In this document: positions 44,113-53,906 of the stretch, in pieces
How positions within the stretch are numbered: the first letter of the stretch is position 1
How the letters are laid out: every line of letters starts with the position of its first letter
Assembly: GCF_016653635.2 (NCBI RefSeq)
Contig: NZ_CP067420.1
Span: 427,501 to 491,500 of the forward strand
Length of the DNA stretch: 64,000 nt
DNA from: Skermanella sp. TT6
Lineage (GTDB): Bacteria > Pseudomonadota > Alphaproteobacteria > Azospirillales > Azospirillaceae
Direction of reading: 5' to 3'
Translations under genes and position numbers: made by a program
Notes under the pieces: generated by a model
Seen by the model: only the letters and a program-made list of their open reading frames with translations
The model's database searches: none
Told to the model about the DNA's origin: nothing

Positions 44113-45278
44113 CCATGCTCGCCGAACCGCCGTCCGCCCTTCCCGTGCCGGCTCCCGAACCGCGCGACCGGCCCTGGCCGGTGCCGCATGCCGGGATGCC
44201 GCCCCTGGACACCGCCGGGGACCCGCTCAGCGCCTTCGAGTTCTGGTCGATGCGCCGGTTCTACTGGCCGATCGCGCTCTACGCCCTGTGGCTGATGGTG
44301 CGCTACCGGGGCGTCACGCTGCCGACCGCGGCGAACCCGTCCTTTCCCGGCGGCGGCCTGGTCGGCGAGTCCAAGTCGGCCATCCTGGACCTCGCCTGCG
44401 CGGCGGCGCCCGACCATGTCGCCCCCTTCGTCGCGGTGGACCGGCCCGGCCATCCCGACGACGCTATCGGCGAGGCGCTGGCGGCGGAGGCGGCCATGAC
44501 CGCCGCCGGCCTGGGCTTCCCCGTGGTCGCCAAGCCGGACCTGGGGTGCCGGGGGGCGGGGGTTCGGCTGGTCCGCGACCCGGGGGAGCTGGCGGCCTAT
44601 CTGGAGGGGTTCCCGGCCGGGGCGCGGCTGGTCTTCCAGCGCCACGTGGCGTACGAGGCGGAGGCGGGAGTCTTCTATGTCCGCGAGCCCGGCCGGGAGA
44701 CGGGCCGGATATTGTCGCTGACGCTGAAATACTTCCCCTACGTCCACGGCGACGGACGCTCGACCCTGCGGGAGCTGATCCTGGCCGACCCGCGCGCAGG
44801 CCGGGTGCCGCACCTCTACCTGCCGCGCCACGCCGCCCGGCTGGATTGGATACCCGAGGCGGGGGAACCGGTCCGGCTTGCCTTCGCCGGAAGCCACAGC
44901 CGGGGCAGCATCTTCCGCGACGGGACCCACCTGGTCACCCCGGCCATGACCGAACGGTTCGACGCCATCGCCCGCGCCATCCCGGAATTCTGGTTCGGCC
45001 GGTTCGACGTGCGATTCGCCGACATCGCGCGGCTCCAGGCCGGCGAGGATTTCACCATCCTGGAGGTCAACGGCGCCGGGGCGGAGATGACCCATGTCTG
45101 GGACCGCTCCAAGACGCTTCGGCAGGCCAGGCGAGACCTGATGGAGCAGTACCGCCTGCTGTTCGCGATCGGCCGCGCCAACCGGAACCGCGGGCACCGG
45201 GGCCAGGGGCTCCGCGAGTTCTGGCGGGCCTGGCGGCGCGAGAAGGCGCTGACGCCGCATTACCCGCCGACCTTGTGA
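44109..45278 (+). CDS. ATP-grasp family ligase-like protein
   Basis: A 389-residue protein. An ATP-grasp core is suggested by FPVVAKPDLGCRGAGVRLVRDPGELAAYL (nucleotide lysine and glycine loop), a glutamate-rich lid, and the metal site DFTILEVNGAGAEMTHVWD near residue 320. The N-terminal 90 residues (FEFWSMRRFYWPIALYALWLMVRYRGVTLPTAANPSFPGGGLVGESKS) contain a hydrophobic segment and are typical of a poorly studied ATP-grasp group. It may ligate a carboxylate to an amine; the substrate is unknown. It is the last gene of the six. Confidence 0.8.
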   Translation: MTMLAEPPSALPVPAPEPRDRPWPVPHAGMPPLDTAGDPLSAFEFWSMRRFYWPIALYALWLMVRYRGVTLPTAANPSFPGGGLVGESKSAILDLACAAAPDHVAPFVAVDRPGHPDDAIGEALAAEAAMTAAGLGFPVVAKPDLGCRGAGVRLVRDPGELAAYLEGFPAGARLVFQRHVAYEAEAGVFYVREPGRETGRILSLTLKYFPYVHGDGRSTLRELILADPRAGRVPHLYLPRHAARLDWIPEAGEPVRLAFAGSHSRGSIFRDGTHLVTPAMTERFDAIARAIPEFWFGRFDVRFADIARLQAGEDFTILEVNGAGAEMTHVWDRSKTLRQARRDLMEQYRLLFAIGRANRNRGHRGQGLREFWRAWRREKALTPHYPPTL

Positions 45279-45317
45279 TCCCTTGACTTCCATACCGCCC
45301 GACCGGAGCCGCCGCGC

Positions 45318-46886
45318 ATGAACCTCGCCGCCATCTTCTCAAGCCTGCTGGCCCGCAAGGTGGCCGCCGGGGTCCTGGCCGCCCTGGTGGCGGTGCAGCT
45401 CCTTTTGCTGCTGGTCTTCTATTTCGGCCAGCGCTCCGTCTTCCTCGGCACGATCGCGGAGGAGGGGACCGGCGTCGTCCGGGCGCTGGAGCGGCTGCTG
45501 CCCGACGCGGCGGACGCGGCCTCCGCCAAGGCCTCGGCGGAACGGGTGATCCGGAACACCCGGGTGACCGGGCTGACCCTGGTGCGGCCGGACGGGACCG
45601 AGCTGGCGCGGGCCGGCGAGACCCCGGCGCTGTCCTATGGCAGGGGTGCCCGCGACCTGCTGAACGCCGAGGAGACCCGGTACGACATCCTCCTGTCCCC
45701 CGCCGACCTGGGCGGGCGGATGGGCGCGGTCGCCCGGCTGACCACGGACGGCGGCGACGCTTTCGTCCAGGGCAACGTGCTGCGCCGGTTCCTGTCCGAC
45801 ATGGGCGTCGCCCTGGTCGGCGCGCTGGCCACCCTGGTGGTCCTGTCGAGCCTGGTGCTCGCCCCGCTGTCGCGCATCCGGAGGGCGCTCCAGTCCGGGA
45901 CCGGCGACCTGCCGGCCGAGCGGCGCGACGATATCGGCGACGTCGCCCGCGCCCTGGCGGCATCGCGCGCCCAGGCCGACGAAGTCGAGCGGCTGCGCGC
46001 CGAGCGGCAGCGGGCCGAGCACGACGCCGAGCAGGACCGGCGCGCCCGGCTGGGCCGCCTCGCCGACGAGGTGGAGGGCGGCGTCCGCGAGGTGCTGGCC
46101 CGGCTGGAAGCGGATTCCGCCCGCCTCGCCGAGGTCTCCGGCGTCATGGTCGGCGCCTCGCGCGATACCGGCGACCGCGCCGGGGCCGTCCGCACGGCAT
46201 CGGAGGACGCCGCCGTCAATGTCGAGACCGTCGCCGCCGCGGCAGAGGAGCTGACCGCCGCCATCCACGAGATCGCCCGGCAGGTGGTGACCAGCTCGGA
46301 GATCGCCAAGCACGCCAACGCGGAGGCGAAGCGGACCGATGCAACGGTGCGCGGCCTCCAGGAGGCGGCGTCGCGGATCGGCGAGGTGGTCCGGCTGATC
46401 CAGGAGATCGCCGAGCAGACCAACCTGCTGGCGCTCAACGCCACGATCGAGGCGGCCCGGGCGGGGGAGGCCGGCAAGGGCTTCGCGGTGGTCGCCGGCG
46501 AGGTGAAGAACCTGGCCGGCCAGACCGCCCGCGCCACCGAGGACATCGCCGCACAGGTCGCCGGGATCCGCGCCGCCAGCGAGGCGGCGGCCGGCGCCAT
46601 CGGCGGGATTTCCCTGACGGTGACCCGGATCGACGAGATTTCCGCCGGCATCGCCGCCTCCGTCGAGGAGCAGGGCGCCGCCACCGCCGAGATCGCCCGC
46701 AACGTCGCCCAGGCCGCGTCTTCCACCCGCGGCGTCACGTCGGACGCGCTCGGCATGGCCGAGGCCGCCGGCGAGACCAGCCGCGCCGCCGGCGACGTGC
46801 GGGTGGTCGGCGAACGTCTGGCCGGCGGAACGTCGGAACTGCGGGCGGCGGTGTCGCGGCTGGTCCGGCAGATCCGGGAGGGGTAA
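45318..46886 (+). CDS. methyl-accepting chemotaxis protein
   Basis: A 522-residue transmembrane chemoreceptor. TM1 is about residues 15-38, a small periplasmic domain follows to about 155, and TM2 is [26 protein letters not shown]-like linker precedes the signalling hairpin with tip [35 protein letters not shown]. The periplasmic domain is too short to name its ligand. It starts 39 bases after the ATP-grasp gene and may share its transcript, but the topic is different. Confidence 0.93.
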   Translation: MNLAAIFSSLLARKVAAGVLAALVAVQLLLLLVFYFGQRSVFLGTIAEEGTGVVRALERLLPDAADAASAKASAERVIRNTRVTGLTLVRPDGTELARAGETPALSYGRGARDLLNAEETRYDILLSPADLGGRMGAVARLTTDGGDAFVQGNVLRRFLSDMGVALVGALATLVVLSSLVLAPLSRIRRALQSGTGDLPAERRDDIGDVARALAASRAQADEVERLRAERQRAEHDAEQDRRARLGRLADEVEGGVREVLARLEADSARLAEVSGVMVGASRDTGDRAGAVRTASEDAAVNVETVAAAAEELTAAIHEIARQVVTSSEIAKHANAEAKRTDATVRGLQEAASRIGEVVRLIQEIAEQTNLLALNATIEAARAGEAGKGFAVVAGEVKNLAGQTARATEDIAAQVAGIRAASEAAAGAIGGISLTVTRIDEISAGIAASVEEQGAATAEIARNVAQAASSTRGVTSDALGMAEAAGETSRAAGDVRVVGERLAGGTSELRAAVSRLVRQIREG

Positions 46887-46897
46887 TTCAGGTTTTT

Positions 46898-46965
46898 GCC
46901 ACAGATTACGGCGATGGACAAAGATGCGGACTTGGTCATCTGAGGATATCGCCGTCATCTGTGGC
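46898..46965. repeat. CCACAGAT palindrome family, copy C
   Basis: Arms of 18 bases (GCCACAGATTACGGCGAT at 46898-46915 and its complement with one mismatch at 46948-46965) flank a loop with a small inner hairpin (AGATG/CATCT). It lies 11 bases after the chemoreceptor stop and before the convergent nucleoside ATPase gene. It has the same orientation as copy B at 38401. Confidence 0.85.
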
Positions 46966-47016
46966 CGATTTCATTGATTCCATGCCGGCTTCGAACGAGG
47001 CAGGTCGGGCACGTCT

Positions 47017-48651
47017 CTACTCCGCCGCCTCCTCGGTGATCCCGGCCATCATCAAGCCCAGCCGGCGCTCGGTCGCCTGGCCGGCCGGGATCTCGCCGAC
47101 CAGGTGGCCGTCGAACATCACCAGGATGCGGTCGCTCAGCGCCAGGATCTCGTCCAGCTCGACCGAGACCAGAAGGATCGCCTTGCCGGCGTCGCGCAGC
47201 TCGACCAGCCGCCGGTGGATGAACTCGATCGCGCCGATATCGACGCCGCGGGTCGGCTGGCCGACCAGCAGAACGTCGGGGTTCCGCTCGATCTCGCGGG
47301 CCAGCACGATCTTCTGCTGGTTGCCGCCGGAGAAGTTGGCCGCGCGCAGGCCCGGCAGGGGCGGGCGCACGTCGTAGCTCTTCATCTCGGCCTGGCAGCG
47401 GCCGAGCATGGCGCCCCGGTCCATCAGGATGCGGCCGTTGTAGCGCGGGTCGTCATGATAGCCCAGGACCGCGCATTCCGAGGCCGAGAAGGACGTCACC
47501 AGCCCGACCTTCTGCCGGTCCTCCGGCACGTGGGCGACGCCGGCCCGGCGCAGGCCGCGGGCGGTGAACATCGCCTTGTCGCTGATCTTCTCGCCGTGCA
47601 GCCGGACCGTGCCCTCGGCCAGGGGATGGATGCCGGCCAGCGCTTCCAGCAGTTCCGACTGGCCGTTGCCCGAGACGCCGGCGATGCCGACGATCTCGCC
47701 GGCCCGGACCGACAGGCTGACGCCCTTGACCCGGGCGACGCCGGAGCGGTCCACCACCGTCAGGCCGCGCACGTCGAGCACGACCGGGCCGGGCTCCGCC
47801 GGCTTCTTGTCGACCCGGAGCAGCACCTTGCGGCCGACCATCAGCTCGGCCAGCTGGTCGCGGCCGGTCTCCGCCGTCCTGACGTTGGCGACCACCTCGC
47901 CCCGGCGCATCACGGTGACCGCGTCGGTCAGCTCCATGATCTCGCGCAGCTTGTGGGTGATGATGATGATCGTCTTGCCCTGGTCGCGCAGCGCGCGGAG
48001 GATGCAGAACAGGTGGTCCGCCTCCTGCGGGGTCAGCACGCCGGTCGGCTCGTCCAGGATCAGCAGGTCGGCGCCGCGGTACAGCGCCTTAAGGATCTCC
48101 ACCCGCTGCTGGAGCCCGACGGGAAGGTCGCCGACCACGGCGTCCACGTCCACTTCCAGCGCGTATTCCCGCTCCAGCCGCTCGAGTTCCCCGCGGGCGC
48201 GGGCCAGGCCGGGGGCCAGGGTGGCGCCGCCCTCCGCGCCGAGCAGGACGTTCTCCACCACGGTGAAGGTATCGACCAGCATGAAATGCTGGTGGACCAT
48301 GCCGATGCCCGCCGCGATGGCGTCCCGGGGGGTGCGGATGTCGGCCGGCTTGCCGTTGACCAGCACGGTGCCGCCGTCGGCGCGCAGATAGCCGTAGACG
48401 ATGCTCATGATCGTCGACTTGCCGGCGCCGTTCTCCCCGATCACGCCGTGGATGCTGCCCCGGCGGACGGCCAGGGACACGTTCCTGTTGGCGTGGTTGG
48501 CGCCGAACCACTTGTCGATGCCGACCAGTTCGAGGGCCGGCGGCCCGGGATCGGGAGGCGGGCCGCCGCCGAGCCTGCCCTGCACGATGCCGTCGCCGGC
48601 CCGGTTTCCGGTCATGCCGCTCGCCCCGTCCTGATGCCCGCTGGTCTTCAC
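47017..48651 (-). CDS. nucleoside ABC importer ATPase with two ABC domains (NupA/YufO type)
   Basis: A 544-residue double ATPase. Domain 1 has Walker A GENGAGKST, VHQHFMLVDTFTVVENVLLG and Walker B LLILDEPTGVL. Domain 2 has the family's degenerate Walker A GVSGNGQSE, signature FSGGNQQKIVLAREI and LLVGQPTRGVD. GTG 48651 overlaps the stop of the binding-protein gene (GTGA). It pairs with the NupP/NupQ permeases at 34.8-37.0 kb, from which it is separated by about 10 kb. Confidence 0.93.
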   Translation of the reverse strand: MKTSGHQDGASGMTGNRAGDGIVQGRLGGGPPPDPGPPALELVGIDKWFGANHANRNVSLAVRRGSIHGVIGENGAGKSTIMSIVYGYLRADGGTVLVNGKPADIRTPRDAIAAGIGMVHQHFMLVDTFTVVENVLLGAEGGATLAPGLARARGELERLEREYALEVDVDAVVGDLPVGLQQRVEILKALYRGADLLILDEPTGVLTPQEADHLFCILRALRDQGKTIIIITHKLREIMELTDAVTVMRRGEVVANVRTAETGRDQLAELMVGRKVLLRVDKKPAEPGPVVLDVRGLTVVDRSGVARVKGVSLSVRAGEIVGIAGVSGNGQSELLEALAGIHPLAEGTVRLHGEKISDKAMFTARGLRRAGVAHVPEDRQKVGLVTSFSASECAVLGYHDDPRYNGRILMDRGAMLGRCQAEMKSYDVRPPLPGLRAANFSGGNQQKIVLAREIERNPDVLLVGQPTRGVDIGAIEFIHRRLVELRDAGKAILLVSVELDEILALSDRILVMFDGHLVGEIPAGQATERRLGLMMAGITEEAAE

Positions 48652-49649
48652 TGCTTGTACGGCTGGACCTGAAGCTCGCCGGCGATGATCCGGTCCTTCG
48701 CGGCATCGACCTCCCGCTTCATCTCCTCGGTGACGAGCGCCCGGTTGTGCTCGTCCACGGCGTAGCCGACGCCGTCCTCCTTCAGGCCCAGGACCCGCGA
48801 GCCCGGGGTCCAGGTGCCTTCCTTCGCCGACTTCATGCAGTCATGGACGGCGACGTCCACCCGCTTGATCATCGACGTCAGGACGGAACCGGGATGCAGG
48901 TGGTTCTGATTGCTGTCCACGCCGATCGACAGCTTCCTGTTGTCGGCCACCGCCTGGAGGACGCCCAGCCCGGTCCCGCCGGCGGCGGCGTAGATCACGT
49001 CGGCGCCGCGGTCCATCTGGCTCCTGGCCAGTTCGCCGCCGCGGGTCGGGTCGCGCCAGGCGGCCGGCGTGGTGCCGGTCATGTTCTGGAAGACCTCCGC
49101 CTGCGGGTTGGCGTGCTTGACGCCCTGCTGGTAGCCGGTCGCGAAGTTGCGGATCAGCGGGATGTCCATGCCGCCGACGAAGCCCACCTTGCCGGTCTGC
49201 GACGCCATCGCCGCCATCATGCCGACCAGGAAGGATCCCTCATGCTCCTTGAAGGTGATGGACTGGACGTTGGGCGCCTCGACCACGCTGTCGATGATGC
49301 AGAACTTGGTGTCGGGAAATTCCTGCGCGACCTTGCCCATGGCGCTCGCCTGGGCGAACCCGACGCCGACCACCACGTCGGCGCCGCGCCGGGCCATGTT
49401 GCGCAGCGCCTGCTCGCGCTGGGCCTCCTGCGTCACCTCGAACTCGCGGTACGCGATGCCGCTTTCCTTCTTGAACCGCTCGGCGCCGGCATAGGCCGCC
49501 TCGTTGAAGGACTTGTCGAACTTGCCGCCCATGTCGAAGACGATGGCGGGCTGGAAATCCTGGGCATGGGCCGATCCCGGCGCCAGGCCGCCCGCGAGGG
49601 CCGATACGGCGCAGGCCGTGATGGACAAGGCGGCAAAAAATCTCTTCAT
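48648..49649 (-). CDS. BMP family nucleoside-binding periplasmic protein
   Basis: A 333-residue basic membrane protein (Bmp/PnrA) family binder with a signal peptide ending SAHA. Family blocks are PAIVFDMGGKFDKSFNEAAYAGAERFKKESG, VGVGFAQASAMGKVAQEFPDTKFCIIDS, VGFVGGMDIPLIRNFATGYQQGV and VIYAAAGGTGLGVLQAV. These proteins bind purine and pyrimidine nucleosides for ABC import. It is the first gene of the transporter half of the split operon, and the operon promoter should lie upstream at 49650-49895. Confidence 0.94.
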   Translation of the reverse strand: MKRFFAALSITACAVSALAGGLAPGSAHAQDFQPAIVFDMGGKFDKSFNEAAYAGAERFKKESGIAYREFEVTQEAQREQALRNMARRGADVVVGVGFAQASAMGKVAQEFPDTKFCIIDSVVEAPNVQSITFKEHEGSFLVGMMAAMASQTGKVGFVGGMDIPLIRNFATGYQQGVKHANPQAEVFQNMTGTTPAAWRDPTRGGELARSQMDRGADVIYAAAGGTGLGVLQAVADNRKLSIGVDSNQNHLHPGSVLTSMIKRVDVAVHDCMKSAKEGTWTPGSRVLGLKEDGVGYAVDEHNRALVTEEMKREVDAAKDRIIAGELQVQPYKQ

Positions 49650-49895
49650 CGTTTCCCATCCGCTCCCTGGATCTATCGGCCCCGAATCATCGGGTTGCTT
49701 CCAAACATAGCGCCCGGTTCGCTTTGATTACAGGGGGATAATGACGGAAGGAAGGCCGGCGCTCGATCCGCGAACGCTTTGACCCCAACCCTTATCCGAT
49801 CCTTCATCGGATCGTCACATCCACGCACTAGACTTGTTATTCTATTTGTCGCGTCCGCGTTCCGCCCGGAGTCACCACCGAGGAGCAGCCGTTCC

Positions 49896-50621
49896 ATGCC
49901 AGCGCATCCCGCCGAGTCCGTGCCCGCCGACCTCCATGCCGCCGACCCGCTCGCCGCCGACCCGCTCGCCATGGACAACGAATATACCCTGCTGGAGGAG
50001 ATCGCGAACGCGGTGACCCACGGCATCGGAGCCCTGCTCTCCGTGGGGGCGCTGGCGGCCCTGGTGGCGCTCGCCGTGGTGGACGACGACGTCTGGGTCC
50101 TGGTCAGCCTGACCATCTACGGGGCGACCCTGGTGCTGCTGTACCTCGCCTCCACCCTCTACCACGCGGTCCGCCACGCGCGGGCCAAGCTGGTGTTCAA
50201 GACCTGCGACCATGCCGCCATCTTCCTGCTGATCGCCGGCACCTACACGCCCTATTGCCTGCTGGTCATGGGCGGCGCCTGGGGATGGACCCTGTTCGCC
50301 GTCATGTGGAGCATCGCGGCCTTCGGCGTCGTGTTCAAGATCCTGCACGTCAACCGCTACGCCCGCCTGTCGCTGATGCTGTACCTGGGCATGGGCTGGC
50401 TGGGCGTGTTCGCCATAGGCCCGATCATCGCGAACATGGCGACGGAAGGCGTGATCCTGCTGGCGGTCGGGGGGCTGGCCTATACCGCCGGGGTGGCCTT
50501 CTTCCTGTGGGAGAGCATGCCGTTCAACCACGCGGTCTGGCACCTGTTCGTGCTGGCCGGCAGCACCTGCCATTTCCTGTCGATCTATTACTACGTGGCG
50601 CAGGGAGCGGTTTCCGCCTGA
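49896..50621 (+). CDS. hemolysin III / PAQR family membrane protein
   Basis: A 241-residue seven-helix protein from ATG 49896 (gaggagcagccgttcc upstream). Conserved motifs are NAVTHGIGALLS, STLYHAVRHARAKLVFKTCDHAAIFLLIAGTYTPY and the C-terminal HAVWHLFVLAGSTCHFLSIYYY, with the histidines that bind zinc in PAQR receptors. It has an acidic, alanine-rich N-terminal tail of about 30 residues. The role is uncertain; related proteins (TrhA) affect membrane-energised homeostasis. Confidence 0.92.
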   Translation: MPAHPAESVPADLHAADPLAADPLAMDNEYTLLEEIANAVTHGIGALLSVGALAALVALAVVDDDVWVLVSLTIYGATLVLLYLASTLYHAVRHARAKLVFKTCDHAAIFLLIAGTYTPYCLLVMGGAWGWTLFAVMWSIAAFGVVFKILHVNRYARLSLMLYLGMGWLGVFAIGPIIANMATEGVILLAVGGLAYTAGVAFFLWESMPFNHAVWHLFVLAGSTCHFLSIYYYVAQGAVSA

Positions 50622-50745
50622 CAAGCCTTCCGGGCGGATAAGGGAACCGGCCGGTCCGACCCGGGTTGTACCTCCCGCAAGCAGGAGGGGGCATGACCAG
50701 GAAGATAACTGCCGGCGCCATGGAACCGATCCGGTCTCGCCGTCC

Positions 50746-52596
50746 ATGACCGGATGCAACGAGCGCTTCGCGCTCGCCGCCGGCCTGCTGGTCGCGGCGC
50801 TCGGGGCGACCGTGCTGTTCGGCTGGGCCTTCGGCATCGAGACCCTGAAGAGCCTGGCGCCCCACGACGCCAAGATGCAGCCGCTGACGGCCCTGGGCCT
50901 CCTGGTCGGCGGCACGGGGCTGGCCGCGCTGTCGGCCGGCTTCGGGAACGCCGCGCGGGCCGGCGGCGCGTTCGTGCTTCTGTCGGGGATCCAATCCCTG
51001 GTCCAGGACGCCTTCGGGTTCGATTTCGGTACCGACCGGCTCCTGTTCCCGCGGGAGATCGAGACGGTGGCCATGGCCTATCCCGGCCGCATGGCTCCTG
51101 CGTCGGCCGTCGGCTTCGTCCTTCTGGGTTGCTGCCTGATCCAGAAATGCCGGAGCCGCAACGGCGGGTCCGCGGTCGGCCTGCTCGGCCTGATGCTCGT
51201 CTCCGTGCCCCTGCTGGGCTATCTCTACAGCGAGAACAATCTCTATGCATTAGGCCCGTACCTGACGATGGCGGTCCATACGGCGGGCGGCTTCGCCGTC
51301 CTGTTCGCCGCCCTGCTGGCCCTGTGCCCGCCCGACTGGCTGCTGAGCCTGGGCGGCCGGGGACCGGGCGGGACGACGGCGCGCCGCCTGATCCCCGCCA
51401 TCGTCGGGGTGCCGGTCGCGGCCGGCTGGCTCGCGCTGGAGGCGGCCGACGCCGGCCTGTTCCCCGAGCGCCTGGCGACGGCGCTGGTTGTTCTCGCGAC
51501 CACGGTCATGCTGACGCTGGTCGTGATCCGCTTCGCCGCCCACCTCGACCGGAGCGACGCCGCGCGGCGGGAGGATTACGAGAAATTGCGCCTCGCGATC
51601 GAAGGCGCCAGCCTGGGCACCTGGGAGGTCGACCTGGCAACCGGCGTGGCGCGCGGGTCGGACCGGTTCGCCGCGATGTGCGGCCTCGACGGGCGGCTTG
51701 ACGGCGGCGCCCTGGAGGATTGGCTGGAGAACCTCCATCCCGGCGACCGGGACCGCGTCCTCGCCAGCCTCCGGAACGCCACCCGGGAACCCTCCCGGCG
51801 CTTCCGGGGCGAATACCGCGTCGCCCAGCCCGACGGCGACTGGTGCTGGATCTCCAGCGAGGGCCGCGTCCTGTGCGACGCGGCGGGGCAGCCCTGCCGG
51901 GCTCTCGGCATCACCCAGGACATCACCGAAGCCAAGCACTGGGAGCAGCGCCAGGAACTGCTGCTGCGCGAGGTCAACCACAGGGTCAAGAACTCGCTCC
52001 AGCTGGTGAATTCCCTGCTCGGCATGCAGGGCCGGCAATTCGCCGACCCCGAGACGCGGCGGCGGTTCGAGGAGGCCGCCGGACGGGTCCGCGCCATCTC
52101 CCACCTGCACGAGCGGCTGTACCGCGGCACCGACGTGGAGCGGGTCGATTTCGACGTCTATCTCCGCGCGCTGTGCGACGACCTCGGCGCCACGGCACCC
52201 GAGTTCGCCATCCGGGTCGAAGCCGATCCCGTGCTGCTGCCGACCGACGGCGCCGTGCCCCTGGGTTTGATCGTCACGGAACTGGTGACCAACGCGATCA
52301 AGCATTCGAACCCGTCCGAGGGACGGCGGCTGATCGAAGTGCGGTTCGGCGCGCTGCCCGGCGGCGACCTGGAACTGGCCGTGCGCGACCATGGCGCCGG
52401 CCTGCCGCCGGGCTTCACCCCCGACCAGACCGGCGGCAGCCTGGGCATGCGGGTGATCAAGGGGCTGTCGCTCCAGCTCCAGGCCAGCCTGCGGACGGAG
52501 GATGCCCGGCCCGGCGCCCGCTGGATCCTGCGCATCCCTCCGCTCTCCCGGCCGGCGCCGCGGGAGGTTCCCGCCGAGGTCATGCGCGGCCGGTAA
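50746..52596 (+). CDS. membrane-bound PAS sensor histidine kinase (HisKA_2 type)
   Basis: A 616-residue kinase. Residues 1-275 contain about seven to eight helices of an uncharacterised membrane sensor (HDAKMQPLTALGLLVGGTGL). Residues about 285-400 are a PAS fold (LRLAIEGASLGTWEVDLATG...EYRVAQPDGDWCWISSEGRV). HisKA_2 follows with the phospho-histidine in REVNHRVKNSLQLVNSLLGMQ (about 410), then HATPase_c (ELVTNAIKHS, VRDHGAGLPPGF, SLGMRVIKGLS). No response regulator is next to it. Such kinases often feed the general stress response in Alphaproteobacteria. Confidence 0.92.
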   Translation: MTGCNERFALAAGLLVAALGATVLFGWAFGIETLKSLAPHDAKMQPLTALGLLVGGTGLAALSAGFGNAARAGGAFVLLSGIQSLVQDAFGFDFGTDRLLFPREIETVAMAYPGRMAPASAVGFVLLGCCLIQKCRSRNGGSAVGLLGLMLVSVPLLGYLYSENNLYALGPYLTMAVHTAGGFAVLFAALLALCPPDWLLSLGGRGPGGTTARRLIPAIVGVPVAAGWLALEAADAGLFPERLATALVVLATTVMLTLVVIRFAAHLDRSDAARREDYEKLRLAIEGASLGTWEVDLATGVARGSDRFAAMCGLDGRLDGGALEDWLENLHPGDRDRVLASLRNATREPSRRFRGEYRVAQPDGDWCWISSEGRVLCDAAGQPCRALGITQDITEAKHWEQRQELLLREVNHRVKNSLQLVNSLLGMQGRQFADPETRRRFEEAAGRVRAISHLHERLYRGTDVERVDFDVYLRALCDDLGATAPEFAIRVEADPVLLPTDGAVPLGLIVTELVTNAIKHSNPSEGRRLIEVRFGALPGGDLELAVRDHGAGLPPGFTPDQTGGSLGMRVIKGLSLQLQASLRTEDARPGARWILRIPPLSRPAPREVPAEVMRGR

Positions 52597-52733
52597 CGCT
52601 GCGTTGCGGCGATCCTCCCTGGGAGAACCGCTCCGCCTGACATACTGTTTTGTCAACGAACAATATGCGCCGGGAGGAGAGTCAGCGACGCGCCCTCCAA
52701 CCGCCCTTCCGGGCCTTCTCCCGAGCGAACCCC

Positions 52734-53903
52734 ATGCCCCTCCCGCTTCTAGCATTGGCCGTCGCCTCGTTCGGCATCGGCACCACCGAATTCGTGATCA
52801 TGGGCCTGCTGCCCGAGGTGGCGGCGGACCTCGGCGTCAGCATTCCCAACGCGGGCATGCTGGTGTCGGGCTATGCCCTCGGCGTCGTCGTCGGCGCGCC
52901 GATCCTCGCGGTCCTGACCTCCAGGCTGCGGCGCAAGACGGCCCTGGTCGCCCTGATGGGCCTGTTCGTCGTCGGCAACGTGCTGTGCGCGGTGGCGCCC
53001 GGCTACGGGACGCTGATGGCGGCCAGGATCGTCACCGCCTTCTGCCACGGCACCTTCTTCGGCATCGGGTCGGTGGTGGCCGCCAACCTGGTTCCGCCCG
53101 GCCAGCGGGCCCGCGCGATCGCGCTGATGTTCGCGGGGCTGACGCTGGCCAACGTGCTGGGCGTGCCGCTCGGCACGGCGCTCGGCCAGTGGGCTGGCTG
53201 GCGCTCGACCTTCTGGGGCGTGGTGGCGATCAGCGTCCTGGCCGAACTGGCGATCGTCCTCTGGGTGCCCCGCGGCGGACGGGAGGAGCCGTCGAACCTC
53301 CTGGGCGAGTTCCGGGTGGTCCGCCGTCCCCAGGTGCTGCTCGCCATGGGCATCAGCGTGCTGGCGTCGGCCAGCCTGTTCAGCGTCTTCACCTACATCA
53401 CCCCGATCCTGCGGGAGGTGACGGGCGTCTCGCCCCACGGCGTCACCATGGTCCTGCTGCTGTTCGGAGTCGGCCTGACGCTGGGCAACCTGCTGGGCGG
53501 AAGGCTGGCGGACTGGAAGCTGATGCCGGCGCTGGTCGGCATCTTCTGCGTCCTGGTGCCGCTGCTGGCGGCGTTCACCGTCACCGGCGCCTGGTTCGTG
53601 CCCGCCGTCGCCACGGTCTTCGTCTGGGGGATCGTCGCCTTCGCCCTGGTCGCCCCGCTCCAGATGCGGGTGGTGGACGAGGCGAGCGATGCCCCGAACC
53701 TCGCCTCCATCCTCAACCAGGGCGCCTTCAACCTGGGCAACGCCGCCGGCGCCTGGTTCGGCGGCATCGCGATCTCGGCGGGAGTGTCCTATGCCGAAAT
53801 TCCCTGGGTCGGCGCCGCGCTCGCCTTGCTGGCGCTCGGCACCACCCTGCTGTCCGGCAGCCTGGAGCGCCGGGAGGCCGCGTTGCAGGGCGAGCCGGTC
53901 TGA
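52734..53903 (+). CDS. MFS transporter (DHA1/AraJ-type)
   Basis: A 12-helix exporter of about 389 residues from ATG 52734. An upstream frame to 52650 adds a polar leader not seen in relatives. The first helix reads LLALAVASFGIGTTEFVIMGLLPEVA, diagnostic for AraJ/PbuE-like members. The loop between helices 2 and 3 (LTSRLRRKTALVALMGLFVVGN) and ALMFAGLTLANVLGVPLGTALGQWAGWRSTFW are also typical. Substrate unknown. It converges with prlC, leaving only three bases between stops. Confidence 0.92.
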   Translation: MPLPLLALAVASFGIGTTEFVIMGLLPEVAADLGVSIPNAGMLVSGYALGVVVGAPILAVLTSRLRRKTALVALMGLFVVGNVLCAVAPGYGTLMAARIVTAFCHGTFFGIGSVVAANLVPPGQRARAIALMFAGLTLANVLGVPLGTALGQWAGWRSTFWGVVAISVLAELAIVLWVPRGGREEPSNLLGEFRVVRRPQVLLAMGISVLASASLFSVFTYITPILREVTGVSPHGVTMVLLLFGVGLTLGNLLGGRLADWKLMPALVGIFCVLVPLLAAFTVTGAWFVPAVATVFVWGIVAFALVAPLQMRVVDEASDAPNLASILNQGAFNLGNAAGAWFGGIAISAGVSYAEIPWVGAALALLALGTTLLSGSLERREAALQGEPV

Positions 53904-53906
53904 TCC

